NCBI GenBank assembly: GCA_028277085.1
Contig: JANQHL010000143.1
Span: 1-52,152, forward strand
Length of the DNA stretch: 52,152 nt
Source: Flavobacteriaceae bacterium
GTDB taxonomy: Bacteria > Bacteroidota > Bacteroidia > Flavobacteriales > Flavobacteriaceae
Reading direction: 5' to 3'
Part shown: positions 40,742 through 51,120 of the stretch, one piece after another
Numbering within the stretch: the first letter of the stretch is position 1
Layout: every line of letters begins with the position of its first letter
Program-made: the position numbers and the translations under genes
The notes under the pieces: generated by a model
Database searches by the model: none
Told to the model about the DNA's origin: nothing
Seen by the model: only the letters and a program-made list of their open reading frames with translations

Positions 40742-41230
40742 CTATAATTCATTTTTGGTCTCACCATATTCTAAATTTATGATTGATTTATTATGTCTTA
40801 AAAACCTGATATTTTCTTCTTCAGATGGTATTGAAAATTCTAAGAATAGTTTTTTAGTTTCTAAAGGTTTAAATTTAATTCGCTTATAAAGGGAATAAGG
40901 TTCGCCTAAAGGTTTTATTACTCTGAAGAGTGGAAAGAATATACTCTTATCACTACTAACTGAAAAATTCGAAAAATCAACTTCCCTTTCATCATTAGTT
41001 TTGTTTTCTATACTAATAACGATTATTATGAATTTTTCACCAGGCTTTTCTACAAAACTTGTATTTGGTGGCTCATAGTACTTGATTAAGTTAAGGGTCA
41101 GTCCGTCTTCGATAGGATAGTTATCCCCGTTAAGCATTTTAACAGGTAAGCACCCACCATTGGTTAAACATAAAATTATAATTAAGACAAATTTGTTTAT
41201 TGTAGATAGTACATTTTTATTTTTCTTCAT
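40742..41230 (-). CDS. Lipoprotein, DUF4352-like, cassette gene
   Basis: A 162-residue protein. Signal MKKNKNVLSTINKFVLIIILCLTNGGC gives a lipidated Cys27. The mature part has FIIIVISIENKTNDEREVDFSNFSV and KRIKFKPLETKKLFLEFSIPSE, the pattern of an immunoglobulin-like DUF4352 (telokin-type) extracellular domain: two sheets with a conserved 'N-x-T-x-x' turn. Such domains often mediate protein contacts. Its upstream region is unusually long (about 220 bp before the attC-like arm at 41441) and holds a possible gene relic (see rejected list). Confidence 0.6.
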   Translation of the reverse strand: MKKNKNVLSTINKFVLIIILCLTNGGCLPVKMLNGDNYPIEDGLTLNLIKYYEPPNTSFVEKPGEKFIIIVISIENKTNDEREVDFSNFSVSSDKSIFFPLFRVIKPLGEPYSLYKRIKFKPLETKKLFLEFSIPSEEENIRFLRHNKSIINLEYGETKNEL

Positions 41231-41582
41231 CTTTTTTTGAACTTTTTGTTTGCTGGCCGATTACTAGAATACTATATCAGTACAATAAATAGGTTAGATT
41301 AGAGGAACCAATAGCACTATTCCAATGTAAATTGAAATACTGTCTTTCTAGTGCTTCCAAATCAGGGTCATTATTTTTTCATTATCGAACTACATGCAAT
41401 CCTTTTGTAGAATTTTCTTATAGTTTTAAACTTTGATGAGATGTTTTACAACGGTTCAGCTATGAGTAGTTGAGTGGTTTTGCAGTTAACTTAGCAAATA
41501 CGCACCAAACTGAAAATCCGTGAGGATTTTCAGAAGTAGGTGAGAACAAGCAATGAAATATAGCCATTGTTGTGTACAGTTT
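41231..41582. other. 352-bp gap: cassette site plus AT-rich 5' region
   Basis: The right part (41441-41580) is an attC-like site. The left part (41231-41440) is AT-rich; no promoter or supported gene. A start-less open stretch is noted under rejected items. Confidence 0.5.
41441..41580 (-). repeat. attC-like site
   Basis: Left arm ATGTTTTACAACGG then TTCAGCTATG; right arm AAATATAGCCATTGTTGTGTACA. Outer right arm GTTGTGTACA is identical (10 of 10) to the far end of the TPR cassette (TGTACACAAC at 42411). Inner inverted pair: TGAAAATCC and GGATTTTCA. Confidence 0.78.
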
Positions 41583-42380
41583 TTATTCGTTAAATTCTCT
41601 GCTTAAATTGTCATTTATAAGTGAAAGGTCATTTACTTTTTCTTTGAGCTTTTTCGCTTTTTTGATCATTCTATTGTCATTCCTTTTTTTTCCGATCTTT
41701 ATGAGACTGTATGAATAATAAACTTTGTACATATCTTCTTTTATAATATCCCTACTTTTTATTTTATCGAACAAACTCATGCTTTGTTCGAATCTTCCGA
41801 GTAGTGTTAGCAAGACCGCCTTATTAAAATAAACTTCATCCCCAATAGTTTTGTTGAGCTTTTCATAAATATGAATTGCATCATTGATATGATTCAAGCC
41901 ATTTTCATAATCACCTAAGAAAAGGCTGGAAGCACCAACCCCGTAATATCCCTCGGGACTGTATGGGAAATATTCTATCATTTCCTGGTATTTTTTACGC
42001 GAAAGATTTGTGTATCCAATCCGACCTGCTGTTACTGCTAAGTTCTGTTTGAATTCTATAGATTTATTGTTTGCAAGACTATCCGCGATGTAATACATTT
42101 TCACGGCGTCTTCTTCTCTGTTCAGTAGTCGCAGACTGTAGCCAAGAAAGAAATAAGCGTCGCAAAAGGTACTATCTTTCTTTGCAAGGTCCATAAATAT
42201 ATCAACAGCTGTTCCGCCATATCTCTCCCACATCGCGATGCACATTATACCAAGCTCATATTTCTTTTTTGAATCATCATCGATGAACTCGCAATACGTT
42301 CTTTTCCCATTAAAATAATCGGATTGTGACGTTCCAAATTGAGTAGTAATAATGAATAAAAGGAAGAATAAGACTCTCAT
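41583..42380 (-). CDS. Secreted TPR-repeat protein, cassette gene
   Basis: A 265-residue protein with Sec signal (MRVLFFLLFIITTQFGTSQ). Tetratricopeptide-type helices fill residues about 60-235: TAVDIFMDLAKKDSTFCDAYFFLGYSLRLL, VKMYYIADSLANN, YQEMIEYFPYSPEGYYGVGASSLFLGDYE and EVYFNKAVLLTLLGRFEQSMSLFDKI. TPRs form protein-binding solenoids. The C-terminal 30 residues are basic. Its function is unknown; secretion suggests a periplasmic partner. A second TPR cassette follows at 42632. Confidence 0.8.
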   Translation of the reverse strand: MRVLFFLLFIITTQFGTSQSDYFNGKRTYCEFIDDDSKKKYELGIMCIAMWERYGGTAVDIFMDLAKKDSTFCDAYFFLGYSLRLLNREEDAVKMYYIADSLANNKSIEFKQNLAVTAGRIGYTNLSRKKYQEMIEYFPYSPEGYYGVGASSLFLGDYENGLNHINDAIHIYEKLNKTIGDEVYFNKAVLLTLLGRFEQSMSLFDKIKSRDIIKEDMYKVYYSYSLIKIGKKRNDNRMIKKAKKLKEKVNDLSLINDNLSREFNE

Positions 42381-42410
42381 CGTTTAGGTTAAGTATAAGT
42401 ATACATAAAT

Positions 42411-42653
42411 TGTACACAACGGTCTCGGCCCTGCCCGCCGGTTTACACGCCTCTGGCATGCAGGCAGGTATGATTCTTGCCTCCGACGACCCCTCCCGAG
42501 TATTCGGGATCGGGGGAGAGGAAGGTACAGCTGCATGTATTGCCGAGGCTTATTTATTAGACATTGAATTTAATTAAAAACATTGGGGTTAGGAGTGCAG
42601 CAACCCGCCAGACCGCTGTTGGGCCGATGAATTATAGCCCTTGTTGTAAACAG
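42411..42653 (-). repeat. Long, possibly compound attC-like site
   Basis: Left arm TGTACACAACGG then TCTCGGCC, right arm AATTATAGCCCTTGTTGTAAACA. TCTCGGC pairs with GCCGAGG near 42548, before a second inverted region (AGGAGTGCAGCAACCC with GCTGTTGGG) follows. Its inner CCGGTTTACACGCCTCTGGCATGCAGGCAGGTATGAT has near copies at 43284. At 243 bp it is the longest site, as if two sites had fused. Outer ends of the next cassette agree at 9 of 10 positions. Confidence 0.65.
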
Positions 42654-43252
42654 TCCTTTATTTTTTTAGTCAAATCCTCGATATGGTAATCCATTCTGTC
42701 ATTCTTTGGGTAGTCACGCTTAATAGAATTCAGATCAGATTCGGCCTGAGCACAGTTTTTCATTCCAATAAAGTTTAATGCTCTATGTAAATATGCAGTT
42801 GGTAAAATTGATTTGTCCATGCTGTTTTCTATAACATAGCTCGTTATTTCAACTCCATTTTTGAATTGTTCAGCATAATAATAGGTAAGTCCTAAGTTTA
42901 CAGCAGCAATATGATAAGTTGAGTCCGATTGCTTATACGACCTTTGATAATAATCCATGGCATTTAAATAATCTTCGTCTAAATACCTGTTAAGTCCGAG
43001 GTTACTTAAAATTGTCGGATTTTCTGGTTCTATTTCAAGTGCTTTTAAAAAACTTAACCTACCAGCTTTGTAATCACCTTTTTTAGTTAATTCAATTCCA
43101 TTTTGGTTCAGTGAAAGAGCTACAGTATCCTTTATTTCTATGCCCGGTAGCGTCATATGGCGATTCTCATCTATTTGTCCATCTTTTGAAAAATTACATG
43201 AAGTAAAGGTTATAACTTGGAGAATATAAATTAATAGTTGGCTTCTTTTCAT
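42632..43252 (-). CDS. TPR-repeat lipoprotein, cassette gene
   Basis: A 206-residue lipoprotein (MKRSQLLIYILQVITFTSC, Cys19). TPR pattern: LSLNQNGIELTKKGDYKAGRLSFLKALEIEPENPTILSNLGLNRYLDEDYLNAMDYYQRSY and HIAAVNLGLTYYYAEQFKNGVEI, about three to four repeats plus YLHRALNFIGMKNCAQAESDL. It would bind a partner protein at the envelope. The last residues CLQQGL are encoded inside the inverted-repeat arm (42631-42655), the third example of coding sequence running into a site. Confidence 0.8.
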   Translation of the reverse strand: MKRSQLLIYILQVITFTSCNFSKDGQIDENRHMTLPGIEIKDTVALSLNQNGIELTKKGDYKAGRLSFLKALEIEPENPTILSNLGLNRYLDEDYLNAMDYYQRSYKQSDSTYHIAAVNLGLTYYYAEQFKNGVEITSYVIENSMDKSILPTAYLHRALNFIGMKNCAQAESDLNSIKRDYPKNDRMDYHIEDLTKKIKDCLQQGL

Positions 43253-43265
43253 AAAGTCTCTGGAA

Positions 43266-43445
43266 TTGCTTACAACGGTCTAGGCACTGCCTGCCGGTTT
43301 ACATGCCTCTGGCATGCAGGCAAGTATGATCTCGACCTGGAATTTATGGTAGTAAATTTAAGTTAAGAAATCGGGCCATTTAAAATTAGCAAATTAAAAG
43401 TCTTGGGAAGAGGCAATGCTGAGTTATAGACCTTGTTGTCTTCAG
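43266..43445 (-). repeat. attC-like site
   Basis: Left arm TTGCTTACAACGG then TCTAGGCACTG; right arm GAGTTATAGACCTTGTTGTCTTCAG. The inner CCTGCCGGTTTACATGCC block repeats that of the site at 42411. Outer right arm plus core CCTTGTTGTCTTCA is identical (14 of 14) to the inverse of the leader end at 44044. Confidence 0.78.
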
Positions 43446-43450
43446 TTTTT

Positions 43451-44020
43451 TTACAACAAGTTTGGTGATCTCCCAATTTTAGTCAATGCCATGCTGATGT
43501 CATCTATTTCACTTTTTGTCCATGTGAAATGGTCTTTAAGCACATAGCCAATATATTTTCCGTTGTTTGAAAATTCTATTCCTTCGTAGATTCCCATTGT
43601 CATTCCATCATATACTTTGTTCTTTGTTCGGATTCGCAATTTCAGATAATCTAAAGTTGTTTCCTCTAATCTATATTTTGTTATTCCCTGAGTTTTTATT
43701 TTCAAAATTTCTGATGCGTTATCGAACTCTAAAAAAACAATCAGTCTTTTTCCTCCGTGCAGGGCTTGACCCATTAATATGATAAGTCCAGCGATAGGGA
43801 TACCACAAAGTGTTGCAATCAATAACTCTTCCGAGGACATTATTTTAATTCCTTCAATTACTTTTCCAAACGCACCTCGAACTTTTTCGGTCAATTTTGT
43901 ACTTGAGTAAATTCCCCAAAGTCCAATAGACAATAGTGGTCCTATTACAAGAATTCTGATAAATCCATTCTTGTATTTTTTTGAAATATCCTTTGTTAAA
44001 TAGTTGGATTCATATTTCAC
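43451..44020 (-). CDS. Two-helix membrane protein of unknown function, first cassette gene of block 2
   Basis: A 189-residue protein. Two hydrophobic segments (about residues 21-40 and 70-88) and a C-terminal hydrophilic domain of alternating strands (YRLEETTLDYLKLRIRTKNKVYDG, EGIEFSNNGKYIGYVLKDHFTW). The domain resembles the small PH-like or bacterial DUF-type sensory fold in outline only. Start is GTG 44020, since the next Met is far inside the protein. It follows the leader at 44042-44113, 22 bp upstream. Confidence 0.6.
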   Translation of the reverse strand: MKYESNYLTKDISKKYKNGFIRILVIGPLLSIGLWGIYSSTKLTEKVRGAFGKVIEGIKIMSSEELLIATLCGIPIAGLIILMGQALHGGKRLIVFLEFDNASEILKIKTQGITKYRLEETTLDYLKLRIRTKNKVYDGMTMGIYEGIEFSNNGKYIGYVLKDHFTWTKSEIDDISMALTKIGRSPNLL

Positions 44021-44041
44021 CTGATGGAGAATTGGATTAAA

Positions 44042-44113
44042 ATTGAAGACAACAAGGCTATATGATTGTTGATCCTATATCCACTATACCTCTAATATAA
44101 TCAAAACCAATAG
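44042..44113 (-). promoter_or_regulatory. Cassette-block leader element, copy 3
   Basis: On the minus strand: GGTTTTGATTATATTAGAGG, then GTATAGTGGATATAGGATCAACAATCATATAG, then CCTTGTTGTCTTCA. It aligns with copies at 6081 and 23485. The near-palindromic TATATGAT/ATCCTATA lies in the middle. TATATTAG is a possible -7 box, with TTG about 21 bases upstream (GGGTTGTT). It also lies 121 bp from the katG start in the opposite direction. Confidence 0.6.
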
Positions 44114-44222
44114 CATTTAACAACCCCGATAGGCATTCTTAATACTTAAATAATGCAAATAGATTAGCCGCTTCGTATTTTTAGGGATTCGAATACTACT
44201 TTTAAGCAGAATAAACACCTAA

Positions 44223-46457
<2,235 letters not shown>

Positions 46458-46480
46458 TCATTGCTATGGATTAGAATGAA

Positions 46481-46508
46481 AACAGCGCCAATCGGCGCTG
46501 TTTTTTTG
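46481..46508 (+). terminator. Rho-independent terminator of katG
   Basis: AACAGCGCC and GGCGCTGTT form a 9-bp stem around a short AATC loop, followed by T7. It lies 23 bp after the katG stop and is the clearest terminator in the window. Confidence 0.92.
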
Positions 46509-46530
46509 TTGTGGTAGATTTACTGCGAAC

Positions 46531-47229
46531 CTATTCGTTCAGATTTCTCAAATTGCTAACCGTTCGTTTTTGAATGTCAAAATAATGCAAATGATGGGTA
46601 GCGGTTTCGCCCACCGGGGATTGAAACTCCACCCCTACCTTCACGGTAGCTGCCTCCGGCATTTTTGAAAGTCGAGCCATAGCATAGTCCTTGCCATCTT
46701 TCGACCAGTGCAGGGCATAGAGGTTCCCCTTTCGGGCGATGGCCAGCCAGATACGGTTGTGGTCTTTAAGAATCGCCCCGTTGGCATCGTCGGAGCGATC
46801 CCGGGTCACTACAGCAACAATACTTGGTCCGGTAGCATCAGAGTTTTCAAATGCCAGCTTGATCCAGTTCAGGGAGTCGGCATGCATCATCAAGGATACT
46901 GCATTCCACTGTGCTGTAAAATCAGGTGCTACCAGCGCTTTGGCCACAAAATCGCCTTCCACTTCCTTGAAAAGTAAAGGAGCAGTAGCTACAATGGAGG
47001 TATCCTCCGGCGAATTAAAGAAATCGGTTCCTTTAGTAACCTTGACCGTGAGCGTACTATCACCAAGTTCGTAAGATGACGGATCATTGAACCATTTTAG
47101 TTTGGACAAGCTGCTTTCCGTGATGTTTTTCGGAAAGGAAGCCTCTTTTTTCATAGCTTTTTGTTGTTCCTCACAGCTAACGACCAGTACAACCACCCCC
47201 AAAACAAATAAAAAAGGTGCTTTTGCCAT
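46531..47229 (-). CDS. DUF1349-domain lipoprotein
   Basis: A 232-residue lipoprotein (signal MAKAPFLFVLGVVVLVVSC, Cys19; start ATG 47229, not the TTG at 47250). The rest is a concanavalin-like DUF1349 domain: LKWFNDPSSYELGDSTLTVKVTKGTDFFN, LFKEVEGDFVAKALVAPDFTAQWNAVSLMM, SIVAVVTRDRSDDANGA and RIWLAIARKGNLYALHWSKDGKDY. This domain is usually called 'regulation of enolase' in databases, without support in bacteria; carbohydrate binding is more plausible. It is 46 bp after the haloperoxidase-family gene and likely shares its transcript. Confidence 0.88.
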   Translation of the reverse strand: MAKAPFLFVLGVVVLVVSCEEQQKAMKKEASFPKNITESSLSKLKWFNDPSSYELGDSTLTVKVTKGTDFFNSPEDTSIVATAPLLFKEVEGDFVAKALVAPDFTAQWNAVSLMMHADSLNWIKLAFENSDATGPSIVAVVTRDRSDDANGAILKDHNRIWLAIARKGNLYALHWSKDGKDYAMARLSKMPEAATVKVGVEFQSPVGETATHHLHYFDIQKRTVSNLRNLNE

Positions 47230-47275
47230 GCTATTGCGATTTAGGTTCAACCCCTTTCAGGTGGCCAGAAGGTAA

Positions 47276-48748
47276 TTACAGATTTTCGGTTTCCCCAACA
47301 TGTTTTTGGTAGAACTTCCATACCTCCCGGGCAACATCCCTTCCCAATTCCAGGCCTGCTACATTATCCGCCTGTATGTGATACCCGCCCAGCACCCTTG
47401 AGATGCCCGCCATCTCCGCCGTTTCCGTGAAGGTGGGAAATTTAAGGACCACGGTATCACCAAGGTCATCGGGTTCTGTTAGCGCCCCGGCCACCAGTTC
47501 TACTTCTTCCCCAAAAGTATCACTGCCGGTCCATAGTTTTAGCGCTTCGGCACAGCCGCCGCTGATAGTACTGTGACCCGAGACATAACTCGGAAATGGC
47601 GGACACAAAAAAGTATCCGGGGAATAGGGCCGCCATTGGTTTCCGGCCATCTCTATCATTCCTTCCCCCGGGCCACCCCAGGCTTTGATGACCTGGTCCT
47701 GATAGTAGTCGTGTACCAGGGCGTAAGGCCGGGCGTAGTCGTAGAACATTTTGGAATCCCAGGAAGCAATGAAGCCGTCCATGGCGACCACCTGGTTGTA
47801 GAAATACATTTTTACGTCCTGATCCAGGGTATGGTTATCCCTTCGGGAAACGTCTTGCGCAAATTTGAGCCAGTGCCCTGCCTGTTGTACAGACTGGGGG
47901 CCATCGCGCATAAATTCTACTAACGCTTTTTCTTCATCCGTCAAGTTGGCCTGCAGGTCGATCACTTCGTTGACTTCTCGCTCCAGTTGTTCTGAGCCGA
48001 TCATAGGGGGTGGACCGGGTCGGAACTGATCGGCGGATTGTAGGGCGATAGGCTGGACCTTGTCCCAAAAAGGGGTAAGGCAGCCGGGGGCAAATCTTCC
48101 TCCTTTTCCATCGGAAAAATATTTAGGCTGCCAGCGGTTAGCATCTACGTTCTTGTCTGCAGAATTAACCGGTTCATAGCCCACATAATTGAAATACGGT
48201 TTCCCATCAGAACCCTCTTCTTCCCCATACTGATTGGCGCCATCATTTTTTCTGGCTTCAATTACCGCTTTGGCAGCCAGATTCCCGATGCCTACCGGAG
48301 AGCTGGGGTCCAGGGAAGTATCTTCCGGATCTAATCCCAATTCTTCTCTCATAAATTTGGCAAAAAGAGCTTTGTCGGAATAGTAGTATTCGTTCATCGT
48401 CCCAAGGGCCGCATAGCTGATAACGATCTCTTTGTTTTTCAAATGTTGTTCCGAGTCAGGGCGCCGCTCAACATTTTCCAGGTACACCGGGATCGCTTTG
48501 GCATCGTATCGGGACCAGGCGTCAAAAATAGCTACTGAGATCAATCCCAAATAGCGTGATGTAATTGTAGGTCTCGGATTAAACCGTTCTGTATCTAAAG
48601 CGGTAGCTTCAAGGGCCAATTCCGCCCATTGATAGGCTACATTTTCAGTACCTCTCGGTTCGGGGGTTTCTGTTTTTGGTATTGTAGTTTTGTTTTTGCA
48701 GGCGAATAGTACGCAGGCAACAAAGCAGAAGACGAATAGCTTCTTCAT
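47276..48748 (-). CDS. Vanadium-haloperoxidase-family (PAP2) lipoprotein
   Basis: A 490-residue lipoprotein (Cys17, VLFAC). The three vanadate/phosphate-binding segments of the PAP2/haloperoxidase superfamily are present: Lys333 with Arg340-Pro341 (KMFYDYARP), FPSYVSGHS with Ser390-Gly391-His392, and SRVLGGYH with Arg451 and His457. It may be a halogenating peroxidase or an acid phosphatase; marine flavobacteria use such enzymes for bromide or iodide. The early domain has NPRPTITSRYLGLISVAIFDAW. Outer or inner membrane surface. It is followed by the DUF1349 gene. The promoter region is 61 bp from the stop of the aminotransferase fusion. Confidence 0.9.
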   Translation of the reverse strand: MKKLFVFCFVACVLFACKNKTTIPKTETPEPRGTENVAYQWAELALEATALDTERFNPRPTITSRYLGLISVAIFDAWSRYDAKAIPVYLENVERRPDSEQHLKNKEIVISYAALGTMNEYYYSDKALFAKFMREELGLDPEDTSLDPSSPVGIGNLAAKAVIEARKNDGANQYGEEEGSDGKPYFNYVGYEPVNSADKNVDANRWQPKYFSDGKGGRFAPGCLTPFWDKVQPIALQSADQFRPGPPPMIGSEQLEREVNEVIDLQANLTDEEKALVEFMRDGPQSVQQAGHWLKFAQDVSRRDNHTLDQDVKMYFYNQVVAMDGFIASWDSKMFYDYARPYALVHDYYQDQVIKAWGGPGEGMIEMAGNQWRPYSPDTFLCPPFPSYVSGHSTISGGCAEALKLWTGSDTFGEEVELVAGALTEPDDLGDTVVLKFPTFTETAEMAGISRVLGGYHIQADNVAGLELGRDVAREVWKFYQKHVGETENL

Positions 48749-48809
48749 GTTAAATTGTATTTATTGGGTCATTTGTAATCTTCAAAAATATGAAATGATG
48801 GGGATTTTT

Positions 48810-51083
48810 CTAAGTTTTGAAACCGTCCAGGAGCAGTTGCATTCTGTCGACTACTTCTTCTGCATTGGCTTTGGTAAAACACAACGGCGGTTTGCTTTTG
48901 ATGACATTGTCATACGGGCCATCGGTGCTTACCAATATATGCTTTTCCCGGAGTTGGTTTTTGAGCAATTGTGCCAATACGGTATCTGGTTCTTGAGTAC
49001 CCTCTTTTACAATATCAATACCAATAAAAAGGCCTGAACCGCGGACGTCACCGATACACGGATATTGGAGCTGTAATTCCCTTAATAATGCCATATAATG
49101 GTTGCCCACTTCCAACGCATTTTGTGGTAGGTCTTCTTCCTCCAATACTTCCAATACCGCAAGGCCAATGGCACAGGAAACCGGATTCCCTCCAAAGGAA
49201 CTAAAGAATTCCACCCCTTGCTCAAAGGATTGGGCAATTTCGGTGGTCGTTACTACCGCTCCAATAGGGTGGCCGTTACCCATGGGTTTTCCCAAAACTA
49301 CTATATCAGGGATGACGTTTTGTTGTTCAAATCCCCAAAAAGTGCTGCCCAATCGACCAAAGCCTGTTTGTACTTCATCACTAATGCAAACCCCACCCTG
49401 ACCCCTAACGAAATCATACATTGGTTTGAGATACCCTTCTGCCAATGGTACTTGTCCTCCACAGCCCACCACCGGTTCGGCAATGAAGGCGGCGATGGAT
49501 GCCGCGCCTTTCCTGAGGTTTTGAATGGTTTCCCGAGCATAGGCTTTGCCGGCAGAGCCATCATTTAAGGTATGTACTCCCCTGTAGGTATCGGGAAGAG
49601 GTGTTGTATAAATGGAAGGGGGTTGCCCTTGCCCTTTCGGGTGGCTGAACTTATAATCGCTAATATCGATTCCGATCTGAGTATTACCGTGATAGCCATG
49701 CTCCATGACCAAAAGATGTTGAAACCCCGTGTGCTTCTTCGCTAATCGGATCGCCAAATCACTGGCCGCGCTACCGGAATTGACGAAAAACACCTTGTTC
49801 AAAGGCTTCGGAAATTTAGAAAGCAGGTGTTGGGCATAATCCGGCAATAGGTCATACAAATAACGCGTGTTGGTATTCAGTTGTCCTAGCTGTTTTTGAC
49901 CTGCCGCTACTACCTTCGGATGTTGGTGTCCCACATGAGGAATGTTGTTGTACGCGTCCAAAAAGGAATTGCCATTGTTGTCAAACATATACTGGAAAGC
50001 CGCCCGCTCCATCAATATAGGTTTCTGATAACTTACGGAAAGAATATTACTCAAATAGATGTTTCGTTTATCCAATACGTTTTCAACAGCAGTATACTTC
50101 TTTAACGGAAATCCTAAGGCCTCCCGAAAGCAGTTTTCTGCGCTTTGCGGACCGATACGGAGCCATTTTTCCAGAAGGTTCCAGGCTTTTAGCTCACTAA
50201 TGGAAGCGTATTCATTCTCCGGATTTGCGATCTTGGAATGTGCGGAATTGCAAACACTGGTGCACAGCCGCATCCCAATTAGCCAATAGAGCAGCGTAAT
50301 CTCCTTTTCTTCCAGGGGAAGAATGGCGTGGTAGGATTGCAATAAAGGCGCTGCAAATTCCAGCGGATGTTCCGAAGCATAGAAAACATAGGTCGCCGCT
50401 ATGGCGAGTTCATTGATCAGCTGGGTATGGGAACAATCTCCAAAATCAATAATGCCAGAGACTGTGTCATTTTTCAATAAAATATTCCATTCATTCAAAT
50501 CCCCATGGATGCAACTTTTTCGAAGTTCAGGAAGTTCCGGTAATACGACCTGCTCATACTGTTGGAAGAAATAGTGCACCAGGCTTCGCGCCTTTCCCGA
50601 AGGAATAGCTGCAATATAGGCTTTGTTGCGTGTGACATATTGCAAATCCCAACGTGATCTTCTCGCCCTCAGTGCCACATCGTCAAAATCAAATAAGGCG
50701 TTATCCAGTTGGGCGGCAAAGCTACCCAGAGAACGTACATTATCGGAATTTAGGGCGGTATCCGCCATAAATTTCCCTTCCACAAAGGACAACAAGCGGC
50801 AAAGCTTAGGTTGCCCTTCAACTTCCAGGACCTTAAAGAAGGCACCATCAACGAAAGGGATGGGTTCTGGAATTTCGGCTATCTCCCTCGATTCCAGATG
50901 AAGTAATAGTTGGTTTTCGGCTGCTATTACCTCAAGTAGCTCCTGGTATTCGGAATAGGTTTTGAATATGAATTTCCCGCTTTGCGAGCTAACCAAATAG
51001 TTTTTGTTGGCATAGCCATTTAAGAGTTCAAATGAAACCTCTTTTAACCCAAGCTCGTTTTTCAGGACCGTTGCTATGGTCAT
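48810..51083 (-). CDS. APH-like phosphotransferase / class III aminotransferase fusion
   Basis: A 757-residue two-domain enzyme. Residues about 1-320 are an aminoglycoside-phosphotransferase-like kinase with HGDLNEWN (His193-Asn200, catalytic Asp195) and the metal loop DFGD (213-216). Residues about 340-757 are a class III PLP aminotransferase with PLP-site Asp569 in [11 protein letters not shown] and Lys599 in [11 protein letters not shown]. The related AGXT2L-type proteins act as phospho-lyases on phosphoethanolamine or phosphohydroxylysine. A fusion kinase plus lyase could phosphorylate an amino-alcohol and then eliminate phosphate; this is inference. In some homologues a peptidase M23 domain sits between the halves; here it is absent. 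The downstream neighbour on the strand is the haloperoxidase, 61 bp away. Confidence 0.92.
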   Translation of the reverse strand: MTIATVLKNELGLKEVSFELLNGYANKNYLVSSQSGKFIFKTYSEYQELLEVIAAENQLLLHLESREIAEIPEPIPFVDGAFFKVLEVEGQPKLCRLLSFVEGKFMADTALNSDNVRSLGSFAAQLDNALFDFDDVALRARRSRWDLQYVTRNKAYIAAIPSGKARSLVHYFFQQYEQVVLPELPELRKSCIHGDLNEWNILLKNDTVSGIIDFGDCSHTQLINELAIAATYVFYASEHPLEFAAPLLQSYHAILPLEEKEITLLYWLIGMRLCTSVCNSAHSKIANPENEYASISELKAWNLLEKWLRIGPQSAENCFREALGFPLKKYTAVENVLDKRNIYLSNILSVSYQKPILMERAAFQYMFDNNGNSFLDAYNNIPHVGHQHPKVVAAGQKQLGQLNTNTRYLYDLLPDYAQHLLSKFPKPLNKVFFVNSGSAASDLAIRLAKKHTGFQHLLVMEHGYHGNTQIGIDISDYKFSHPKGQGQPPSIYTTPLPDTYRGVHTLNDGSAGKAYARETIQNLRKGAASIAAFIAEPVVGCGGQVPLAEGYLKPMYDFVRGQGGVCISDEVQTGFGRLGSTFWGFEQQNVIPDIVVLGKPMGNGHPIGAVVTTTEIAQSFEQGVEFFSSFGGNPVSCAIGLAVLEVLEEEDLPQNALEVGNHYMALLRELQLQYPCIGDVRGSGLFIGIDIVKEGTQEPDTVLAQLLKNQLREKHILVSTDGPYDNVIKSKPPLCFTKANAEEVVDRMQLLLDGFKT

Positions 51084-51120
51084 TGGATTGTTCTTCGCAA
51101 AGGTGCTATATTATAGTACT

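Noticed and set aside
41277-41378. Start-less open stretch (NNDPDLEALERQYFNLHWNS on the minus strand) before the DUF4352-like gene
   Set aside because: It reads like protein, but it is only about 33 codons with no start codon and a stop directly upstream. It may be a gene relic; not enough to annotate.
16743-44113. Classical integron with intI
   Set aside because: No tyrosine recombinase is encoded anywhere in the window, and most sites do not meet the RYYYAAC/GTTRRRY consensus. I therefore describe the sites as attC-like only.
16743-44113. CRISPR array or toxin-antitoxin cluster
   Set aside because: Repeats are inverted, 50-240 bp, and separated by whole genes. No cas genes or recognisable toxin/antitoxin pairs were seen.
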